Of a stretch of 6,078 bases of DNA, positions 1 to 5,020 are shown one piece after another. Source of the stretch: Nitriliruptorales bacterium. GTDB taxonomy: Bacteria > Actinomycetota > Nitriliruptoria > Nitriliruptorales > Nitriliruptoraceae. The stretch is from contig JAURQY010000104.1 in assembly GCA_030835875.1 (NCBI GenBank), positions 1-6,078 on the forward strand, written 5' to 3'. Made by a program: the position numbers and the translations under genes. Numbering within the stretch: position 1 is the stretch's first letter; each line of letters begins with the position of its first letter. Under the pieces are notes generated by a model. It did not search any database and was not told the origin of the DNA. It worked only from the letters and a program-made list of their open reading frames with translations.

Positions 1-866
1 CAGCGCTCGATCATCAGCTGCGTCAGGTTGCTCGGGCACAGGTCCGCCGCCTCGCGCAGCAGCACGAGCTTCTCGCGCACCGGCGTGGGTGCGGCGATCC
101 ACCCGGAGCGCACGCCCGGCGCGAACGTCTTCGACATCGTGCCGAGGGAGACGACGCGCTCGGGGATGAGCGTGCGCAGCGACGTCGCCGTCTCGCCGTC
201 GAAGCCGAGCAGCCCGTACGCGTCGTCCTCCATCACGAGGAGGTCGTGCTCCTCGGCGAGCTCGGCGAGCCGCCGCCGCCGCGCCTCCGACAGGGACACG
301 CCGCCGGGGTTCTGGTGGTTCGGGATCGTGTAGAGGTACTTCGCACGCCGGCCCTCGGCACGGAGCCCGACGAGCAGCTCCTCGAGCAGGTCCATGCGCA
401 TGCCGTCGGCGTCCATCGGGACGTGCCGCACATCCGCCTGGTGCGAGTTCATCGCGGCGACCGCACCGACGTAGGTCGGACCCTCGGCGATGACGATGTC
501 GCCCGGGTCGATGAAGCACTTCGCGATCAGCTCGAGGGCCTGCTGGCCACCGACGGTGATGAGCAGCTCGTCGGGCGTCGCAGGCACACCGGCGTGCGCC
601 ATCACGTCGACCAGCGCCTCGCGCAGCTGCGGACGGCCCTGCCCGCCGCCGTACTGCAGCGCCACCGTGCCCTGCTCGCGGATGACCTGTGCGGTCATGT
701 CCGCGACAGCGTCGAGGTCCATGACCGAGAGGTCCGGCATCCCACCGGCGAAGGAGACGATCTCGGGCCGCTCGGCGACGGAGAAGAGGGCACGGATCTC
801 GGATGCGGCCAGACCCGAGACACGGTCGGCGTAACGGGACAGGTAGGGGTCGGTGTCGAGACGCAC
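1..866 (-). CDS. PLP-dependent aminotransferase, class I/II fold (partial, 3' end outside window)
   Basis: This is the N-terminal 288 codons of a fold-type I pyridoxal-phosphate aminotransferase; the family is usually about 400-430 residues, and the reading frame is still open at base 1. The GTG at 866-864 is the only sensible start: it gives MRLDTDPYLSRYADRVSGL and has a modest GCAGG ribosome site at 877-873. Visible family marks are SEIRALF plus ISFAGG-type text (IVSFAGGMPDL) near residues 27-47, the YGGGQGRPQLREAL segment, the GGQQALELI cofactor-phosphate region, IPNHQNPGG in the substrate/PLP area, MEDDAYG with the PLP-ring aspartate, and TMSKTFAPGVRSGW with the Schiff-base lysine at about residue 246. 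The sequence resembles the 2-aminoadipate/MocR-like aminotransferase group (LysN type), but the substrate cannot be read from it. There is no N-terminal GntR DNA-binding domain, so this is an enzyme rather than a MocR regulator. It starts 38 bases after the cwlM-like gene on the same strand and is probably co-transcribed with it. The family call is secure; the reaction is unknown. Confidence 0.9.
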   Translation of the reverse strand, partial: MRLDTDPYLSRYADRVSGLAASEIRALFSVAERPEIVSFAGGMPDLSVMDLDAVADMTAQVIREQGTVALQYGGGQGRPQLREALVDVMAHAGVPATPDELLITVGGQQALELIAKCFIDPGDIVIAEGPTYVGAVAAMNSHQADVRHVPMDADGMRMDLLEELLVGLRAEGRRAKYLYTIPNHQNPGGVSLSEARRRRLAELAEEHDLLVMEDDAYGLLGFDGETATSLRTLIPERVVSLGTMSKTFAPGVRSGWIAAPTPVREKLVLLREAADLCPSNLTQLMIER

Positions 867-904
867 GGGTGACCTGCGGGCCGGGGTCTCGCGAGCGTAG
901 AGCG

Positions 905-1975
905 TCAGGCGCGGCCGGTGAGGAAGTCCACGAGTCCTTCGACCACGTCCTCGGCGAGCCGGCGCTGCACCTGCGGGTCGGTCAGACGGCGCGCGTCGTC
1001 CGGGTTCGTGAGGAAGCCGGGCTCGAGCACGACGGCCGGTGCGCGGGAGAGCCGCAGGATCGAGACGGTCGCGGGATGGCTCCGGCAGTCCGGCGTCCCG
1101 AGCGTCGCGACCGTGCGGGCGAGCAGATGGTCGGCGAGCGCGCGGCCGAGCTCGGACATGTACGTCTCGGTCCCGAAGTAGCTGGCGGTCGCTCCGCACG
1201 CGCGCGGCGAGTCCGCGCGGTTGAGGCCGATCGAGACGATGACCTCGACGTCGGCATCGTTCGCCACCGCCGCTCGCTCCGCGGCGTCGGGGGACGTCGT
1301 CGGCCCGCGGCTCAGGAGCGCCGTGGCGCCGAGCGCGCTCAACCGACCCTCGGCGATCGACGCGATGGCCCACGTGATGGCGTGCTCCGGGGTCCCGTCG
1401 GGCGCGACGACGCCGGGCACGTCCGGGCCGTTCGCCGGGTCGAGCAGGATGCGGGCACCACGGATGTCGGTCCGCGTCGGGCGACGCAGCTGCGAGCGTT
1501 CGCGTGCCATCGATGCGGGCGCTGCATGGTGGTCGCGGTGGAGCCGCGTGAGCTGCTCGAGCGTCTCCGCCCCGACGATGCCGTCGACGACCAGCCCGAC
1601 CTCGGTCTGGAACGCGAGGAGCGCACGCTCGGTCTCAGGGCCGAACACCCCGTCCACGAGGCCGGCGTCGAAGCCGAGCCGTGAGAGCCGCAGCTGCAGG
1701 TCACGGACGTCCTCGCCGCGCAGCATCGGCCGTGTGGCGAACAGCAGCCGGTCGCCGAGGCGGTAGGACGCGGCGACGAGCACCTGCCACGTCTCGTGGT
1801 CGACGATGCCGTCCGCGGGGAGCCCGTGGCGCTGCTGGAGCCCCCGGACCGCACGCTCCGTGGCCGGCCCGAACACGCCCGGCTCGTCGTCGCCCGGCAC
1901 GAGGCCGATGCCATGCAGCAGCCGCTGCACGTCCTCGACGTGCGGGCCGGTGCTGCGCAGGGCGATCGGATCCAT
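905..1975 (-). CDS. cwlM: CwlM-like cytoplasmic N-acetylmuramoyl-L-alanine amidase homologue (probable pseudoamidase)
   Basis: This 356-residue protein has two PG_binding_1 repeats (about residues 8-68 and 85-144; markers are the paired VFGPATERAV and VFGPETERAL segments) followed by an Amidase_3-type domain (about 174-354). There is no signal peptide or membrane span, so it should be cytoplasmic, like mycobacterial CwlM, which regulates MurA and precursor supply rather than cutting wall. The amidase zinc site is broken. The usual DPGHGG loop reads DPANGP, with Asn182 where the first ligand His belongs, and the usual SIHAN strand reads SIGLN, with Gly251 in place of the other His. The candidate Glu ligands, Glu197 and Glu318 (VLEPGFLTN), remain. 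It ends shortly after the amidase fold, whereas M. tuberculosis CwlM (about 406 residues) has a phosphorylated tail. The ATG at 1975 is forced by an in-frame stop at 2002-2000, although the Shine-Dalgarno sequence is weak. It sits 39 bases after trxA. A structural or regulatory role is inferred; loss of hydrolase activity is strongly suggested. Confidence 0.9.
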   Translation of the reverse strand: MDPIALRSTGPHVEDVQRLLHGIGLVPGDDEPGVFGPATERAVRGLQQRHGLPADGIVDHETWQVLVAASYRLGDRLLFATRPMLRGEDVRDLQLRLSRLGFDAGLVDGVFGPETERALLAFQTEVGLVVDGIVGAETLEQLTRLHRDHHAAPASMARERSQLRRPTRTDIRGARILLDPANGPDVPGVVAPDGTPEHAITWAIASIAEGRLSALGATALLSRGPTTSPDAAERAAVANDADVEVIVSIGLNRADSPRACGATASYFGTETYMSELGRALADHLLARTVATLGTPDCRSHPATVSILRLSRAPAVVLEPGFLTNPDDARRLTDPQVQRRLAEDVVEGLVDFLTGRA

Positions 1976-2014
1976 GCGCAGGAGCCTACGACGGGACCGT
2001 CAGGCCCCGGCCCC

Positions 2015-2335
2015 TCAGAGGAACGCGGAGAGGTCGGCCTCGAGCTGCGCCTTGCCCTTCGCGCCGACGATGCGCTTGGCCTCCTGGCCGCCCTGGACGA
2101 CCAGCAGCGTCGGGATCGACATGATCCCGTAGTCGCGTGCCGTCGCCGGGTTCTCGTCGACGTTGAGCTTGAGCACCTTGAGCTTCCCGGCCTGCTCATC
2201 GGCGATCTGGTCGACGATCGGGCTCACCATGCGGCACGGTCCGCACCACTCGGCCCAGAAGTCGATGAGGACCGGGACGTCGGACTCGAGGACCTCGGTG
2301 GGCCACTGGGCGTCGGTGACGGGCGTCGCTGCCAT
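2015..2335 (-). CDS. trxA: thioredoxin
   Basis: This is a complete 106-residue thioredoxin, the small cytoplasmic disulfide reductant that receives electrons from NADPH through thioredoxin reductase and passes them to ribonucleotide reductase, peroxiredoxins and other targets. The active site WCGPC is at residues 30-34 (Cys31, Cys34), preceded by the buried Asp in LIDFWAEW. The cis-proline loop MSIPTL carries Pro75, and VGAKGKAQLEADL forms the last helix. Length is normal for a single-domain TrxA, and no signal peptide is present. The ATG at 2335 is chosen because it gives the usual thioredoxin N-terminus and has a good AGGAG site five bases upstream; the same frame extends further upstream only into low-quality Arg/Thr-rich sequence overlapping trxB. 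It lies 61 bases downstream of trxB, its reductase, so the pair forms a working thioredoxin system and is very likely co-expressed. Confidence 0.97.
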   Translation of the reverse strand: MAATPVTDAQWPTEVLESDVPVLIDFWAEWCGPCRMVSPIVDQIADEQAGKLKVLKLNVDENPATARDYGIMSIPTLLVVQGGQEAKRIVGAKGKAQLEADLSAFL

Positions 2336-2340
2336 GGTCG

Positions 2341-2345
2341 CTCCT
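2341..2345 (-). promoter_or_regulatory. ribosome binding site of trxA
   Basis: AGGAG on the minus strand lies five bases before the ATG at 2335. It decides the trxA start against the longer in-frame extension that would overlap the end of trxB. Confidence 0.7.
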
Positions 2346-2396
2346 GTCGGGCGCGTCGTGCGGGATGCTCGATGCTGGTGATGCGGGGGAAGGTAC

Positions 2397-3359
2397 TCAG
2401 TCGTCCTGGTCGGCGAGCCAGCGCTCGGCGTCGATCGCCGCGCGGCAGCCGGTGCCTGCGGCCGTGATCGCCTGGCGGTAGGTGTGGTCCATGACGTCAC
2501 CGCAGGCGAACACGCCCTCGACGTTGGTGCGCGTCGACGGGTCGTCGACGACGAGGTAGCCCTCGTCGTCCGTGTCGAGCACGCCGTCGAACAGCCACGT
2601 GTTCGGGATGTGGCCGATGGCCAGGAAGACGCCGTCGCAGGCGAGGTCGCGCTGCTCGCCGGTGACCGTGTCCTCGAGCGTGACCGAGCTGACGACCCCG
2701 TCCGCGCCGTTGACGCGGGTCACCGTCGCGTTGAGCGCGAACTCGACCTTCTCGTTGCGCTGCGCACGGTCGACCATGATCGCCGAGGCGCGGAACTCCT
2801 CGCGCCGGTGGACGATCGTCACCTTCGCGGCGAACTTCGTGAGGAACGTCGCCTCCTCCATCGCCGAGTCACCGCCACCGACGACGATGACGTGCCGGTC
2901 GCGGAAGAAGAAGCCGTCGCAGGTCGCGCAGGCCGACACGCCCGAGCCCCACAGCTCGTCCTCGCCCGGGACGTCGAGCCGGCGCGGCTTCGCCCCCGTC
3001 GCGACGATCAGCGAGCGGCTGCGCAGCGTCACGCCGGACGCGGTCTCGAGCGTGAAGGGACGCGCGGAGAGGTCGGCGCGGACGACGTCCTCGGTCACGA
3101 AGCTCGTCCCGAAGCGCTCCGCCTGGCTGCGCATGTTGGTGATGAGCTCCGGCCCCATGATGCCCTCGGGGAAGCCGGGGAAGTTCTCGACGTCGGTCGT
3201 GAGCGTCAGCTGGCCGCCGGTCGGCCCACCCTCGACGACGCCCTCGACGAGGAGCGGCGCGAGGTTCGCGCGTGCCGCATAGACGGCCGCGGTCAGGCCG
3301 GCAGGGCCGGACCCGAGGATGATGACGTCATGCGTCCCGTCGGTGGGCTGCTCGGACAC
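2397..3359 (-). CDS. trxB: thioredoxin reductase (NADPH, FAD-dependent)
   Basis: This 320-residue flavoenzyme reduces thioredoxin with NADPH in the cytoplasm. The N-terminal FAD dinucleotide motif is at residues 12-30 (VIILGSGPAGLTAAVYAAR). The redox pair is Cys144/Cys147 in SACATCDG, followed by the NADPH-binding motif GGGDSAMEEA at 161-170 and the 2'-phosphate-binding HRR at 184-186, which indicates NADPH rather than NADH. The second FAD segment is GVFACGDVMDHTYRQAITA at about 282-300. Length is typical for the low-molecular-weight bacterial class. The GTG start at 3359-3357 gives MSEQPTDGTHDVIILG and has a strong GGAGG site, although the gap is only four bases; the same frame runs far upstream through the kinase gene, but that extension is an Arg/Ala-rich artefact. 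The gene follows the kinase by 44 bases and precedes trxA by 61. In mycobacteria sigM lies just before trxB; no sigma factor gene fits in the gap here. Confidence 0.97.
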   Translation of the reverse strand: MSEQPTDGTHDVIILGSGPAGLTAAVYAARANLAPLLVEGVVEGGPTGGQLTLTTDVENFPGFPEGIMGPELITNMRSQAERFGTSFVTEDVVRADLSARPFTLETASGVTLRSRSLIVATGAKPRRLDVPGEDELWGSGVSACATCDGFFFRDRHVIVVGGGDSAMEEATFLTKFAAKVTIVHRREEFRASAIMVDRAQRNEKVEFALNATVTRVNGADGVVSSVTLEDTVTGEQRDLACDGVFLAIGHIPNTWLFDGVLDTDDEGYLVVDDPSTRTNVEGVFACGDVMDHTYRQAITAAGTGCRAAIDAERWLADQDD

Positions 3360-3363
3360 GGGT

Positions 3364-3368
3364 CCTCC
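3364..3368 (-). promoter_or_regulatory. ribosome binding site of trxB (short spacing, GTG start)
   Basis: A perfect GGAGG on the minus strand is four bases before the GTG at 3359. This spacing is shorter than usual, but no other ATG, GTG or TTG between this site and the FAD motif gives a sensible start. Confidence 0.65.
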
Positions 3369-3403
3369 GGTCTGGTTCGTGGGGCGCGGATGCGCGATCG
3401 GGA

Positions 3404-5020
3404 TCAGGTGGGTCCGAGGACGCTGAGGTCGGCCACCTCGATGGTGAACGTACCGACGGGCGTCGGGGAGACCCCGGTGACCCACACCACCCACCAACGC
3501 GCGGCGACCGGCGACCATTCCATCCGCTGCACGGAGCGCACACCGCGCTGCACGGCGAGCGGATCGCCGAACGGTGCGATCCCGTCGCGGGCGTCGGGCG
3601 CCTCGGTCGCGTCGGGGAGCGCGTAGAGCGTCACGTCCGGTCCGCCGCGCACCAGCCGCAGCGTCATCCCGCGGACCTCGCGCACCTCGCCGAGGTCGAT
3701 GAGGAGCCCCACCCCGCCGGAGCCGTCGAGGTCGGCGGTCGTGTAGTCGCCCGGCGACCACACCGTCTGCGCCTCGCCGTCGGCCGCGGCCGCGGCGAGC
3801 GCCGGGTCGCGCGCGAGCTCGGGCCGTGTCGGGTCGAACACGCGCGCCTCGGCGACCGGCCACATGATGCTGCCCGTGCCGGCGACCTCGGGCGTCGCCG
3901 GCTCGCGCAGGAACAGCACGGCGAGCAGCGCCGCCGCGGTCACCGCCGCACCGCTCACCGCGGACCCGAGCATCCGGCGCACGTCCCCGGGGCGTGCGAA
4001 CGCGCTCGTCGCCGCCTCGAGCGGCTCGTCGAGCGCCGTGTGGTTCACGGCGGCCGCCCCCGGCAGGAGCCGCGCGGTCAGGAGCGACGGGCGGCTCGCG
4101 AGGAGCGGGGTGAGCACGTCGGCGAGCGCCGCTCCGTCCGCGTAGCGAGCGGTCCGGTCGCGTCGCGTCGCCCGGGTGACGATCTCGTCGAGCTCCTCGG
4201 GCACGTCGGAGCGCGCGCGGCGCGGCGGCAGCAGCTCGTAGGTGAGCCGCATGGCGGCGGTCGCCGCGGGCGTGTCGCCGCTGAATGCCGGCCGACCGAC
4301 GAGCGCCTCGTAGAGGACGATGCCGAGCGCGTACACGTCGGTGCGCGCGTCGATGTCCGCACCCTCGAGCTGCTCGGGTGCGACGTAGGCGGCGGTGCCC
4401 ATCACGGTGCCCGGGTTGGTGAGCGTGGCGTCGCTGCCCGACAGCGCCTTCGCGATGCCGAAGTCCGTCACCTTCACAGTGCCGTCGGTCGCGATGAGGA
4501 TGTTCGCGGGCTTGATGTCGCGGTGCACGAGACCCTGCGTGTGCGCGGCCGCGAGCGCACGTGCGACCTGCTCGCCGACGGCGGCGACGACGACGGCGTC
4601 GAGAGGCTCGCGGCGCAGCAGCACGTCGCGCAGGCTCGGCCCCTCGACCAGCTCCATCACGAGCCAGACGATCCCGTCCTCGCGACCGGTGTCGTAGATG
4701 CGCACGACGTTGGGGTGGCTGAGCCCGGCCGCGGCGCGCGCCTCGCGCTGGAAGCGCTCGACGACCGTCGCATCGCCGGCGTGGTGCGGGTGCAGCAGCT
4801 TCACGGCGACCGGCCGTGCGAGATGCTCGTCGAACGCACGCCACACGATCGCCGCGCCACCCGACGCCACGACCTCGTCGAGCCGGTAGCGGCCGTCACC
4901 GAGGTGGCTGCGGTCCGGCCACGGCGCATCGGCGCCCGTGCCGCCGCCCGTGGCGCGGGCCGCGCCGCGATCAGGGAGCGGCGTCCCGATCAGCGTCGGG
5001 TCGTCACCACCACTGCTCAT
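3404..5020 (-). CDS. membrane-anchored Ser/Thr protein kinase with extracytoplasmic galactose-binding-like domain
   Basis: This 538-residue protein is a Hanks-type kinase (about residues 45-308) with a single membrane span near 353-371 and an outside domain at 372-538. The catalytic set is complete: Lys74 in VAVK, the alpha-C Glu93, HRD at 166-168 with Lys170, DFG at 186-188 and APE at 214-216. The activation segment carries Thr199, Thr201 and Thr205. The glycine loop SGGAAIV (53-59) is slightly degenerate but is close to the SGGMA form of active actinobacterial kinases. There are no PASTA repeats. The outside domain (VFDP, TVWSPGDY, GVGLLIDLGEV, then beta strands) resembles the discoidin/galactose-binding-like C-terminal domain of actinobacterial MviN/MurJ. 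I therefore read this protein as a free-standing version of the kinase-like half of MviN; the flippase domain is not encoded here. The ATG at 5020 overlaps the upstream stop (ATGA) and has GGAG eight bases upstream. Its targets are unknown; cell-wall proteins are likely from context. Confidence 0.93.
   Translation of the reverse strand: MSSGGDDPTLIGTPLPDRGAARATGGGTGADAPWPDRSHLGDGRYRLDEVVASGGAAIVWRAFDEHLARPVAVKLLHPHHAGDATVVERFQREARAAAGLSHPNVVRIYDTGREDGIVWLVMELVEGPSLRDVLLRREPLDAVVVAAVGEQVARALAAAHTQGLVHRDIKPANILIATDGTVKVTDFGIAKALSGSDATLTNPGTVMGTAAYVAPEQLEGADIDARTDVYALGIVLYEALVGRPAFSGDTPAATAAMRLTYELLPPRRARSDVPEELDEIVTRATRRDRTARYADGAALADVLTPLLASRPSLLTARLLPGAAAVNHTALDEPLEAATSAFARPGDVRRMLGSAVSGAAVTAAALLAVLFLREPATPEVAGTGSIMWPVAEARVFDPTRPELARDPALAAAAADGEAQTVWSPGDYTTADLDGSGGVGLLIDLGEVREVRGMTLRLVRGGPDVTLYALPDATEAPDARDGIAPFGDPLAVQRGVRSVQRMEWSPVAARWWVVWVTGVSPTPVGTFTIEVADLSVLGPT
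3908..3964 (-). other. transmembrane segment of the kinase
   Basis: Residues of about 353-371 (SAVSGAAVTAAALLAVLFL) form one span between Arg-containing cytoplasmic sequence and the extracytoplasmic domain. It is the only convincing span in this protein, so none of the 14 or so helices of a MurJ flippase is present. Confidence 0.75.

Noticed and set aside
803..1684. Plus-strand open frame of 293 codons opposite the cwlM-like gene
   Set aside because: It is a GC-rich shadow frame; the minus strand encodes clear PG-binding and Amidase_3 domains.
1990..2001. Small inverted repeat in the trxA-cwlM gap, considered as a terminator
   Set aside because: The stem is only five base pairs with a two-base loop and no U-tract, so it is too small to support a terminator or attenuator call.
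2484..3626. Plus-strand open frame of 380 codons opposite trxB and the end of the kinase gene
   Set aside because: It is antisense to trxB, whose motifs are unambiguous. The product is Arg/Asp/Val-rich with no domain.
3360..4844. N-terminal extension of trxB by about 495 codons in the same frame, as a possible fusion protein
   Set aside because: The extension overlaps the kinase gene in another frame and is almost entirely Arg, Ala and Gly. The GGAGG plus GTG at 3359 gives a normal-length TrxB.
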